Shown here: piece after piece, positions 1 through 10,792 of the stretch
Layout: every line of letters starts with the position of its first letter
Numbering within the stretch: position 1 is the first letter of the stretch
Assembly (NCBI GenBank): GCA_026119935.1
Contig: JALRMH010000028.1
Location: 248,001 to 312,000 of the forward strand
Length of the DNA stretch: 64,000 bases
Direction of reading: 5' to 3'
DNA from: Endothia cerciana
Lineage: Eukaryota; Ascomycota; Sordariomycetes; Diaporthales; Cryphonectriaceae
The notes under the pieces: model-generated
Told to the model about the DNA's origin: nothing
The model's database searches: none
What the model saw: only the letters and a program-made list of their open reading frames with translations
Made by a program: the position numbers and the translations under genes

Positions 1-1850
1 AATGACTTTGCATTAGTGGGAAAAGCTTGGAAATGACAGACCACCAGCATACCCGATAATAACACACCTATACGGACCGGTTGGTGATCTCAGACCCCGG
101 TCTGATTTGTTGCCCCGCGCCTCAGTCAAAGCCGACCCGAGGCTAGCGAGTCGAGAGCCTCCAGCACAACGAACCCATATGGCAAGATCAGATTTGACGT
201 TGCTATCGACCTACAGTATAAGGGATTCCTTCCAACTCTCAGTCTTCAGTCGTTTCTCACCTACATCTTCAGGGTGGAGGGGGGCGGGGTTCTTTTTTTC
301 TTTACTTTTCCTCTTTCCTTCCCTTCTCCAGCAGTCTCCGATCACCAGCCTCCCTTCCGGGGGCGCTGAGGTCTGTTTTTACAAGCACGACTGCAAAGCA
401 TCTTGCAGCAAATCGCTCCTCTCAACCAGTCAGCGGGATCGCTCAATGACAGCTGCAGAGCTTAGGCCACCAGCATGTACGATTCGGTACTAGACGTGCG
501 CCCTTTCGAGGTGGGATAGCCCGGCAGCCAAGCCGAGCGGTTGAGCCGCTGCGGCGCTCCGAGACCGGGCGGCTCTGCATTAGCCCTTCCCCCGGAGTTC
601 AACGTCGGCGGTCGTCACTGGTCGAGCAGCAGTCATGACTGTGACAGGCTCAATAGCACGCTGCACTTGAGATACAACCCTGTTATGCGCGCTTCCTCAG
701 ACGGAGGCCACGGCAGGCAGATACTGACCTCGACTCAAGCTGTCTTCCTTAGCTCGGTGATCTCAGACTTGGCTAACCTGGTCGCAGCAGTAGAGATGCG
801 GACTCCAGGAGCGGACGATACCAATTGACGCGAAGATAACCACAGGACTCGCGTGGGCACATGCCATCACGAGATCCCCTTCGATGAAATAGCCTCCGGC
901 TTGATTACTCTCCGCTGGCGGTATCTGCAGTGGATACAACTTGCACGCTCGCATTTCCAACGAGTGCTTATTCTTCCAATGTCACGTCATAATCAATTTC
1001 CCCTGAGGAGCTCAGGAGATTCGTCGTGAAGGCCATGCAAGCCCGTGGTGGATGTGTTACAAGATATGACGGAAAGGATGAATTCCGAGGCGAGTGATTA
1101 CTGAGGCAGATTTTTAAAGATGCCATTAGAGTTATCACCGTTACTATGCTCTATTTGTGTCCGTCCTCCTTGGGTCTAGCTCTCGTTTCAGGTCGAGGTT
1201 CCATATCGCGAGAAGTCGTCGCCCTTTGCGACGTAATTTTGGTTGCAGTTACACTCGTCCAAACATTGTGTTTCAAAGTCTTGCGAGTTATTTCTTTTAA
1301 GGTTGTTTTCTGGGGCAGATCGTACTGGCCAGCTTGGCGAGCCTGACAGGGGATGAATTGCACGATCCCAGATATGCAACGACATCATATATTGTAAGAA
1401 CACCCATATCAGAGAAGAGACATACGGGATTTCCGGCCTACCTTGTTCGTAAATAGTAGCTAATCCCTAGGGCCCGGGAATCCTCTGGAAGATAGCATTG
1501 ACGACATCCCAATCATCCCGGCTTTCCCGCGGGAACCCTTTTTTTTGTGCGGGTCCTGGAAACAACTCCGCCACGAGGAACGGTCCTCAGCACGGGGCAC
1601 GCATGGGATACCGGGTATCAATCCCACGGGAATGGACTTGATATAGTCTCGCGGAATGAACCTCCGCAGGTCGTAGGCGAGTCTAGACCGGTTACTCACG
1701 ACGGCAATGGTTGAAACCTTTGATAGGAGTTAGGCATTCGGGCAACATGGAGTCGTGGTACAGCGGAGACCTGCCGCTTGGGCAAGCCTTCTCCATCTCG
1801 TTAGCAAGGCATGCTGGCCACGACTTAGGTCGACGAACGGATTCATGTTG
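1..1850. other. Intergenic, no gene seen
   Basis: I find no reading frame that looks coding on either strand. The short open frames overlap each other on opposite strands and match nothing I recognise. A perfect inverted repeat sits at 91-104 (CAGACC, two-base spacer, GGTCTG). The right end is the upstream region of the decayed GH3 gene. Confidence 0.6.
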
Positions 1851-1852
1851 GG

Positions 1853-1858
1853 TATAAA
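1853..1858 (+). promoter_or_regulatory. TATA box of the GH3 pseudogene
   Basis: TATAAA lies 136 bases before the ATG at 1994 and is followed by a pyrimidine-rich CTCTCTCTC leader just before that ATG. This is the usual layout of a fungal promoter, so the promoter of the broken glucosidase gene seems preserved. Confidence 0.5.
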
Positions 1859-1993
1859 GCGAAAGCAACAGGTTGCCCCGGCTTGGTCTTGGCCTTTCGG
1901 AACATTGAAGTCAGATCTAATGCTATCAGGCTCTCTTTCCGTACTGTCGTTTACCAGGCCTCAGCAGCCTTGTCTCTCTCTCTCTTCTCAACC

Positions 1994-4089
1994 ATGAGGA
2001 CTCGCACAGCTCTCCGTTTCTTTGCGGAGCTTTTCGTTCTTTAACAGTGTTCTTTCTGCTTCAACAAATTCATCGTCCTCGGCCGCACTACTCTCAAGCG
2101 GCAAAGGCAAGTGGGAATCCCCGAGGAGGCGCAGGATGAAGAACAAGGCCCAAGCCGCTTATCGTTGCACTTTGTTCTAACATGAACGGCAGTCTCGCTT
2201 GGTGACGCCCATGATACCTACCAGAGGGCCAAAACATTCGTCGCGGCCCTTACCAACGATCAGAAGATTGATCTCATAAACGGCAAGAGTCTCACAGGGA
2301 ATGTCACCTTCACCGCCCTGGAGAATAAGGATGGAGCGGCTGGAATCAACAACCAGTTCTTTGTCAGCGGTTTCTCTATGCCAAACGCCCTCATCACAAC
2401 GTGGAACAAGGACCTGTTCCAGACACACTACACGAGATCTACGGCTGGCCATTCTACGACGGCGCGAAGGCCGGTATGATGGCCGGTATGAACCGGGTCA
2501 ATGACACGCTCTCGTGCGAGAACGACGCACTCCTCAACGACCTTCTCAAAACAGAGATGGGCTTCCCCGGACTGGTCTTCCCTGACGTCTCCTCGCAGTC
2601 GACTGCTTACGGCTCAGCCAATGCCGGACTAGACTATAGTACTGAGGCCGGTCAGCTGTGGACCGATAGCATTCCTGTGGCCGGCATCTCGAATGGCAGC
2701 TCCACACAGGCACGACTCGACGATATGGCGGTCAGAAGTCTCATTGGCTATTACTACGTCGGCCTCGATGACGGGAAGCAGCCTTCCGTGGTGACCAGTA
2801 CGACGGAGTACCGTGATGTGCGCGGCAACCACTCTGACCTCATTCGCAGAGTCGGTGGGGAGTCGTTGGTTCTTCTGAAGAATAACAATGCCGACGGCCG
2901 GGGTCTGCCCCTCAACAAGCCGCGGACGATGTCACTATTCGGAGCGCACGCCGGGCCCGCTGTGGCTGGACCTAACCTGAAGTTCAGCGTCATGGGAATG
3001 GCCACCGATTGGTATGACGGCCACCTGACGAGCGGCGGTGGCTCTGGAGAGCTTGCGCTCTCCTACCTGTCGACACCGTTCCAAGCTCTCAGTGAGCGCG
3101 CTTTCAGCGACCGCACCATGATCTGGTGGATCGTGAACAATACGTACGACTCGGATACGGACAGCGGCAACCCCTTCGGCAACCCCCTCGGCAACCTCGA
3201 CACTGGGACTTCCACCACCCCTTCCTTCGAGGCCTACGCCGAGAACTCCGTGGTCTGCTTGTGCTTCATGAACGCTGCTTCCGGTGAGGGTGGGGACCGC
3301 AGCTCGTTGTACGATCCGGACCAGGACGACATGATCCTGACGGTCGCCGATAACTGCAACAACACCATTGTCGTGGCGAATGTTGCCGGTCCACATGTGA
3401 TTGGGGCTTGGGCTGACCACGAGAACGTCACTGCGATCCTGTACTCTGGCCTCCTAGGTGAACAATCGGGTAACGCCATTGCAGATGTCCTCTACGGCGA
3501 CGTCAACCCGTCTGGCAAGCTGGCGTATACCCTTGCCAGGAACGAATCCGACTACCCCATCTCCGTCTGCGAGACAAGCGACTGTGATTTCACGGAAGGC
3601 GTATACCTCGACTACCGCTACTTCGATGAGAAGAACATGTCTGTCTCTTACCCCTTTGGCCACGGTATCTCATACACCAACTTCACCTACTCGCCCACAG
3701 CAACCATCAGCATCGTCAACGAGACTGCCCTAGCATCCCGCTATCCAACCGGCGCACTTGCTGTCGGTGGATGATCGGATCTGTGGGACGTCGTCGTCAA
3801 CGTGACGTCGACCATCTCCAACACTGGGCCTCTCGACGGCATGGAAGTCGCCCAGCTCCACCTCGGCTTCCCCAGCGAGGCGGCGCAACCTGGACGGATC
3901 CTCCGAGGGTTTGAGAAGGTGAACGTCACGGCGGGGTCGACCGCGGACGTCACCTTCAGCCTGCGCCGGCGTGATGTGAGTTACTTGGACGTTGTCGCGC
4001 AAAAGTGGGCAATTGCAAGTGGCACTTATACTGTCCTGGTTGCCGCAAGTTCGAGGGACATCAAGAGCACGACAACTTTTACTGTATGA
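1994..4089 (+). pseudogene. Secreted GH3 beta-glucosidase, decayed
   Basis: This is a remnant of a fungal glycoside hydrolase family 3 beta-glucosidase, which would release glucose from beta-glucosides outside the cell. The ATG at 1994 opens a signal-peptide-like start that hits TAA at 2042. An N-terminal GH3 segment is readable from about 2189 to 2420 (motif TWNKDLF near 2400). The frame then jumps to another phase at 2401-3774, which starts straight at the DTLHEIYGWPF motif. About 150 residues normally between these points, including the Lys-His substrate-binding region, are missing. The nucleophile segment reads GFPGLVFPDVSSQ, with PDV where many GH3 enzymes have SDW; I recall a GH3 subfamily with that form. 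The fibronectin-III-like C-terminal domain is cut by an in-frame TGA at 3772 and then continues in the same frame to 4089, with the family motif RRDVSYLDVVAQKW. Introns do not explain these breaks. It could encode a fragment, but not a working enzyme. Confidence 0.82.
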
Positions 4090-4398
4090 TTTCTTTGAGG
4101 TTCTGCCTCACATCAGATTGATTTACTGCATGATTGAACAGAATTGTATGCTAGAAGTGAAAAGTTGCTCCCGTTACCCCTCGGTAATTTTATATTTGAG
4201 AACTCCAAGGAAATAAATAGGAAAGCCGATCATCGTGTATCCGCCTTCCGAGACGCCCTAACAGCCTCTCACCCAAGACACCATCGGTGAATCATTTCGC
4301 TCATAGAACAACCAGACTATCCGGAAGTCAATTTCTTGAGTTTTCTACAGCCCTTTGAAGTCGTTGGCTGCTCTGATCCTCTTCGCCTCGACTGTCCA
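4090..4398. terminator. Convergent 3' spacer with poly(A) signal
   Basis: This 309-bp spacer separates the GH3 remnant (+) from the STAND-N/TPR-like gene (-), whose 3' ends face each other. AATAAA at 4212-4217 on the plus strand is a good poly(A) signal for the GH3 transcript. Nothing else is seen. Confidence 0.45.
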
Positions 4399-7300
4399 TC
4401 ACGTATGGTTCTGGCGCGCCGCCGACATTGACAATAGCTCTGGATCATCGCCCATGAAAGAGTTCTTTCTTTCCAAATGACCCGGACGATCAGCGTGGTG
4501 AGGGCACTCCAGCCGATAACCAGTATCGTCACCCACAGCGAAGGAAAAGGCCCGTTTGAGGCCTGACTTGACGGCAGTTCTTTCATCAGTGGGCCTCGCG
4601 TCAGGTCGCAATTGACGAAGCTGCCTCGTGGGAGTCAGGGATGTTTCGAACGCCCGATGACAGACATCGGTTCTAGCCTCTGCACTGGGCCTAACCCATT
4701 GTTCGAAAAGGCGCTCAATGGGCTTGTGGTCGCCTCCAGTGGCAAGAGGAGAATTTCTCTTCATTGGAGCTAACACAAAGGCGTGTTCGACAGCTGAGAT
4801 TGTAGGAAGTACCGAATCCTGCCGAATGGCTATCTTGGATCGTTCCTTGGATTCCGGCAGACTCTGCCGAAGGGCACTCAAGTCCCTGTTAGAAAGCGTG
4901 TTGTCGTTAGGTGCTGGCTCATACTTCGAGTCGTTCCTATCCCCTGCCCGCGAATCTGCGCTATCTCTCAGAGATTTGATGATCCCCCGTAGGTCTTGAG
5001 CAAGCACAGGATCGTGGAGGAGCAATTCCACATCGCGCAGAAGGGCCTTCAGCTTAGACCTGACAACGAGCTGCTTCTTTCTGTCGAATGCATCAGGCAG
5101 TGACATCAGGACTGCAGCGAGTCGGCCTGGAATCTGCTCTGCGATCTGACTTGAGCAGCTGGAAATGTCAGGCGAGCTTGCGTTGGTGGAGCTGGGAATC
5201 TGGTGCGGAACATCCGTCCGTATTCTGGTCGTCAACCTAGGCTCCTCGATACTAGTCTCGTCCTCAACCGCCAAGGGGCTGGATGAATCGGAGGGAGTCA
5301 ATGTGCAGACTGTTTCCCACTTATCGACGATACCAACGGGGGAGAGGCAGGTATCTGAAAGCTTGAACGACTTTCCCGTATCTGCCAACTCAAATTTCCC
5401 AACGGTATCGTCCAGTATCAATGATGCAGGAGCCGACTCTTGGCCGTCGACAACAACCGACACCGTGAAATCCTCTGGCCCATGCAGAGGAGCTTTGCAA
5501 TACTCTCTCAGTTCCTCAGGGTAAGCCACGGGCCTGCTTCTCATCGATTCCGGAGACGATACATCCATGAAACGAGAAGCATCCTCACGCGTCCAAACGC
5601 GGGTGCGATTCTTGTCAGTACCGGCACTCTGGAGCTGCTGAGTTGCCTGTCGAATTTTGGACGTATTCTTCAGAGCGGCGACAATGTTTCGCAGCCTTAA
5701 ACTCCTGCCTTTTCTTTCAATGGCGGTAGCGGGGTTGCTCTCGAGTACACTATCGTCCGGCTTTTTCCGCAGCATGCCATTAAATCTCTGAAATCCGAAA
5801 GGGCCTTCAATTTTGAGCCATCTTGAGGATGGAGAGACTATTTTTTCAGGCGTTACTTCCATGTCTGGCATTACCTCTATATCTGGGCTGTCGTCCATGG
5901 TGCGATGTCGCGTTCGTCCGGTAGTCAGGATCTGCGTGACGTGTCGCCTGAGCGACCTCCCCGAAGGGGGAGTTTGAGATCGGCCATCAAAAATTGCACC
6001 CTTGACTGGTATCTCAACGGCCGAATCCTCATCAAGAGACTCCTTAAGTGGAGAGATGTGGTCGGTCGCGTCCATGCCGATGCCTGAATCTATTGGGGAG
6101 CAGGGACTTGGCCCTGCCGTAACACACTTGAGCGTGTCATCTTCGTATCGCTCGAAATGAGCAAATCTCGTTCTTAAGGGCGATTGTGCAACTGTACCAT
6201 TCCTGTGGAGTCGCATAATTGGATGTCGGACGAAGTGTGGCTCACTTGGCTCTATATTGAGGCCATGGCCAACATACTGTCCGTTGAAGGTGACTGTAAA
6301 GAAATGTGGAACGTCATCCCCCAGCGCCATCCGGAGAAGACGAGGGTGCTTGGCGAGAAAGACAAGTTCATTCGCGGGATGCTCGTACTCGAAACCTTGC
6401 GGAAGTCGCCGATGAAAGATCTCAGCGCGGATGGGATCACCATTCATATGATGGATCATGGCGAAGAGTGCCACAGTAATTGCATAGTCGTACTGCGCAT
6501 ATTCCTTCACCCCTAATGGTGCGACCTTGAGCAGCCATTTCTTCCCGTGCATCGCCTTGCGGCAAGCCTGTAGAGCGCTGTCGAAGGAATACTCCGAGAG
6601 ATATCCTAGGGACAGTGCGTGCAGCAGATTGCACGACACTCCATCCACGACCTTGCTCAAGCTTGAGACCATTGGCTCAGCTTTCTTCCAATCGCCTTGG
6701 AAAAGGTGGCAAAGCGCAAGCTGCACCTGAAGGCCCCGGGACTCCGAATGGACCGGGTCCGTGTCTGCGTGCCTCTTCGTTGCCTGCATAAGGAAGTCGA
6801 TTGCCTTAGAATATTCGCCCTTGACGATGCGATCCCGAGCCAGGTCCTCTAGTCCGTCATAGTATTCGCGCTCATACTCATCTTCGTCGTCTCCATCTTC
6901 GAGCATCACCGCTGTGCGTTGCTGGATTGTGTTGTGAACAGGGGAAGATTCGGCCAGTGAGGCTCGAGCCTCAGCGTGCGAACTTGGCACAGCTGGGGCC
7001 TGCCGGCTAGAATTTATAGATCCCGGCGACGAGCAGCGGCCTTCCTCGATAAAGGCCTCCACCTGGCGTCGTTTGTGTTCTGGGAAATCGCCCATCAAGC
7101 TCAGCGCGCACATAGAGCTCGGACCGTGGCTGCCGCCTCTGCTCGTGCCTGAGGTCGAGCTGGCCGTAGAATGGAATTGCCTGGCTGCCGTGGCGAGATT
7201 GTGCAGATTGCGAGAGATCCTGGCGTCAGAGTTGTCAGCCCGTCCGGAACGAAGAGACACTCGGAGCGCTTCTTCAAAAGAGCATCGAAGTTGCTCGAGC

Positions 7301-7955
7301 TCGAATAGGATCTTGTCCTGAGAGGCGTCATTTTTCAGAGACAGAGACCTATGGCATGCCATTAGCACCGGGCCTATGACGGGCATTGAACTTTCTAGTC
7401 GTTCATGACCAGAACTCACAGGGTAATTGTGTGAAGCATCGTCTGCAGAGCAATATTGCTCTTCTGGATCTTCTCCCGGAAGGCAGCCAGGGCGTCGCCA
7501 TGAATGCTCAGGTCTACCGAGACCCTAGCCCGCCATCTCAACCCTTTTCCCTTCGCGAGGCTTGAGTCCTTGATTTTGTTCACCAAAGCCTCAAGCAGGG
7601 TTAAGGTGACGAGGCAGTCCTTCAATGCCTCGTCGCATCGTTGCCACAGATCAGGTTGTACTGGGACCAGCTCACGAGAGCGACACTCATCTAGGGTACT
7701 CCGGACCGAGTCCAGGTAGTTCTGAAGGCTGGACAGCTCATTGCAGAGCGAGGAGATTCTGGAATCTGCTGTGCGGATTGACTGCACGAACTTATATATG
7801 GTTGTGGTCGTCTATCGATGGGTTGTTAGGTTACTGCCGTATAGACGCAGCATCGAGCGTAAACACCGCAGCAACCTGGGGGATGATGCGGCACTTACGA
7901 AGCCGGCGGCTTGAATGACTGCGACCGCTGAGGCCGTGATCGACAGCGGATCCAT
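4399..7955 (-). CDS. Fungal STAND N-terminal domain protein with TPR-like middle
   Basis: The predicted protein has 1132 residues from three exons: 7899-7955, 7421-7811 with base 7420, and 4399-7348. Introns are 7812-7898 (GTAAGT...TAG) and 7349-7419 (GTGAGT...TAG), and the joined frame is open. The start MDPLSITASAVAVIQAAGF followed by TTTTIYKFV and a heptad-rich SSLCNELSSLQNYLDSV segment is the fungal N-terminal domain found on STAND/NLR-like proteins. In those proteins it is a helical signalling module. No Walker A or NACHT/NB-ARC motif follows. Instead there is a serine-rich linker, an acidic patch (DGDDEDEYERE) near residue 303, and helical TPR-like repeats at about 311-456 (GEYSKAIDFLMQATKRH, QGDWKKAEPM). 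The C-terminal half is long, polar and probably disordered. The function is unknown; a regulatory or scaffold role is inference. Homologues are, as far as I know, common in Pezizomycotina. Confidence 0.85.
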
Positions 7956-9253
7956 TATTGAGGGCGACAGGCGACTTCGCGATGCCTTAGTCTCGCGATT
8001 CTAGGACAGGTGGCAATACCCATCAACAAATGATACACGAGCCATAGGTGTACGGCTGTTGAGGAATGTTCATTTTTGAATAGAGACTCGGCCTTTGCTT
8101 CTCAATGTGGCTGAGCTCCTCGCAGGCGCTTTGGCGTTCCTACGCTGCTGACGCTTGTACAGTAGGACAGGTACGACTTAGCTTGAAGCAGCCTACGCCT
8201 CGAGCCAATCAACCTGGGCGAGGGGCGCTCTCCCTGGCTATGCAGGTCGAAAGCAGCTGAAGATACGGGCGGAACGGTGATGAAGAGGCCTCGGCCAATA
8301 AGGCAGTCTCATAGAGATTGCAACGAGGCTGCACAGCTCCTGGTGCTGCGCTGGATATACAAGGCAAAAATGTGCGCACTCCCGCAGGCTGCTCGTCAGG
8401 CTGACTCTGCAACCTCATTTTGCGACCTCATTTCTGGATGCCTTGGAATCGCCCGTTCCCACTGGCAGCCTATACAGCTTATCGACCAGCATGAAGCGTA
8501 GTTCGAACGCTGAGATGTCAGGGCCCCCTGCCTCTGCAATGGAATTAAACCTGTACTTCGTTGGTTTTGGGTCTGTTCGACAGACACGGAAAGACACTGG
8601 GACTTTCCGCTATTGTCATGAGCCGCCTCTGCAGAAGGATTTTACGTGGTCCAGGCGAATTCGATCTGTCTTCCTCTTGGTGTAGAATATGAGCTGGAAA
8701 AGTTGTGCTGTCCTTCCGTCCGCTCCAGTGATAGAGCGTACATCCTGCGACTCTGCCGAAGTCTAGTGTCCTGCCCGAGATTCCTGCCCTTCGAAGGCAC
8801 TGATGGCCAGTCGGAGATGCATCTCTCCTCACTGCTTAACCAGCCACCAGCGTTCAGGCATGCTTTCTTGATGCAAAGCTACTATGTCCTAATAGTTGTC
8901 ACCAAAGAAGTGGTATTCGTCGTGGCTTGAAGACCATCATCCCTTTTCAAGAACCCTTCGCGAGTTGAGCCATGGACCATATTGCCAAAGATCCCTCACT
9001 GAAAAAAAGAAAGTATGCATTATGAAGGTTGCGTAGGGAAGAAGCTGAGCAATTTGGGGCCTCAGCCATACCTGATCATGAAACCTAGACCTCCGTGAAC
9101 GCCCTGAGTGACCAGTCCGTGCTGATACCTTCACGCTGTAACGCCATCGCCAAGCTGTTTGCGATAAAATCATCGACAAATAGTAGTAATGAGCTCCTCG
9201 AACGAGGGCAAGGGTCGCTTCTTAGCCCGGCTCCGGTTGCCGCCCTCGGCCTC
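7956..9253. other. Intergenic, no gene seen
   Basis: This holds the upstream region of the STAND-N gene and the 3' flank of TAF13. Small open frames (for example 8415-8597 minus, 8646-8930 plus) are short, match no family I know and have no supported splice sites. No tRNA-like cloverleaf was found. Confidence 0.5.
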
Positions 9254-9877
9254 CTAAGCCTTCCGGCTACTCGGTGCGACGGCCTGTGCGATCTCCTCAT
9301 CGTCCGCATCACGAAGATCATCCTCATCGACGCCATTTGCGCCACCACTCGTCTGATTGTCATTACCATTCGCCTGCTCGACAGCACTGGCACCACCGCC
9401 AGGAGCCTTGCGCTTGCGACCCTTACCAGACCAGCCGGTCCCCGTGGCGGTACCACCGTCGCCATCGTCCTTAACATACTCGTCCTCGTCGAACATCTTG
9501 CGCTGCTTCTCAAGAGCTTCCCGCAGCTCCTTGTTCTCGGCGGCCTTGCCCAAGAAGACCGGGCTCTTGCGCATCGCAAACTGGAAATCCTCATACTTCA
9601 CCTTCTGCCGGCCCGCGAGCTGCGCCACGCGCGAGGCCTCGAAGGATACGCCCTGGATGAACTCGGTGAGGACCTCGTCGAGTACGCGCATCGTCTCTTG
9701 CAGGGGCTGTCGGGTGTCGCCATGGGCGATGAGGAACTGGGTCACTAGGGAGGGCCTGGAGCTTAGTGGATGCGCGAGATGCTGGGGAGAAGGTGAGGGG
9801 TGGGACGCGTGCGTACGCTCTTGATAGCTGAAGTTCATCTTGCCGACATTTTTGCCGGCTCGCGCGCGTGGCTCCAT
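9254..9877 (-). CDS. TAF13: Transcription initiation factor TFIID subunit 13
   Basis: The 183-residue product comes from two exons, 9817-9877 and 9254-9744, joined across a 72-nt intron (9745-9816; GTACGC donor, CTAAG branch site, TAG acceptor). Splicing removes a low-complexity insert and gives NFSYQELTQFLIAHGD. TAF13 is a histone-fold subunit of nuclear TFIID that pairs with TAF11. The histone fold spans about residues 20-110: VLDEVLTEFIQGVSFEASRV, then the family motif QKVKYEDFQFAMRKSP and the helical tail KELREALEKQRKMFDEDEY. The tail carries a basic GKGRKRK stretch near 127-133 and an acidic end. It is longer than human TAF13 because of this disordered tail. A TAG lies in frame eight codons upstream of the ATG, which fixes the start. 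It is divergent from KSH1 over 526 bp. Confidence 0.9.
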   Translation of the reverse strand: MEPRARAGKNVGKMNFSYQERTHASHPSPSPQHLAHPLSSRPSLVTQFLIAHGDTRQPLQETMRVLDEVLTEFIQGVSFEASRVAQLAGRQKVKYEDFQFAMRKSPVFLGKAAENKELREALEKQRKMFDEDEYVKDDGDGGTATGTGWSGKGRKRKAPGGGASAVEQANGNDNQTSGGANGVDEDDLRDADDEEIAQAVAPSSRKA

Positions 9878-10403
9878 CTTGACGACGACCCTTTTGGGCT
9901 ACAGGATGATCTCTTCGACAGGGCACGAGTGGATGCTTGAGGACGACTCAGGCGTCGCGTGGCGGGGGGGGAGGAGCCTCAGCTATGCCGGCCGGTCGCT
10001 GGCTGCGTTCGAGAAGAGCAGCACCAGGTCGTCATCGGGGGGGGAAAGGAGGGGACAACGTCACGGGTGAGCTTTGATGGATGTCAACTTCTAGGTCGTC
10101 AAGATGGAGAGCAAGCAACGGGTTGGCATGTGAAGTGACGGAGATGGAGAGTCGAAGCGGGTCCGTGCTTCCTACAGGGGTAGGTCCGCCTTGCAGCCGT
10201 AAGCTGAGCAGCCTGCTGAGACTTCAACACCCTGTCCCCAATATCACAAGCCTGGAACGCCAATACCTGTCCAGACTGCTAGTCTCGCCCTCCCCCCACG
10301 AGCCTCCGCCGCCGATAAAGCCAGGGCCAACGCAGACGCTCAGTGCAATCAGAAGTAGCGTGTGAACAGCATCAGATCGAGTCTTCAGTCACAGCCAGAA
10401 ATC
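9878..10403. promoter_or_regulatory. Shared TAF13/KSH1 upstream region
   Basis: This spacer lies between two divergently transcribed housekeeping genes and so should contain both promoters. It is GC-rich, with G-runs near 9965 and 10038 and a C-rich block near 10300. No clear TATA box was recognised. Confidence 0.5.
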
Positions 10404-10792
10404 ATGGTACGCCTCAGACGATCTCCCTAGACACAATCTCTCCGCTGACAACATGCGCCTCGCGCTACCACAGACTGCGCTCTTCAACTTCCAGTCCCTG
10501 CTCCTCGTCATCCTCCTGACGATCTGCACATCCGCCTATGTGCACGATATGATGCCATCCCTCATCGACAAGCGGAAGGACACGGTCCCCGTGAGCTTCT
10601 TCTGGAAGTTCGCCCGGGTGGGGGAACGCCTGAGTCCCTACGTGAGCATATGTTGCGTGGCCATGGCTGTACGTTGAACCGATAAGCTTGTCCCGAGTTT
10701 CATACACTGGACTGGGACTCGTGGAAGGACCCTTCTGCTCTGTCGTGACTGATGCTGACGGGGTGCAGCTGAACTTGTTGATTGGATTCTAA
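10404..10792 (+). CDS. KSH1: Protein Kish, Golgi secretory-pathway membrane protein
   Basis: The product is a 73-residue member of the TMEM167/Kish family, a small Golgi membrane protein needed in the early secretory pathway. Three exons fit: the ATG alone at 10404-10406, then 10474-10668, then 10769-10792. Introns are 10407-10473 (GTACGC...CACAG) and 10669-10768 (GTACGT...GCAG). The spliced start MTALFNFQSLL matches the family start far better than the unspliced ATG at 10453. Conserved blocks include ALFNFQSLL, PSLIDKRKD and ARVGERLSPYVS. Two hydrophobic segments lie at about 9-27 and 53-72. The length equals the yeast protein (72 residues). Because the coding part is so short and split, it is easily missed by gene callers. 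Confidence 0.92.
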
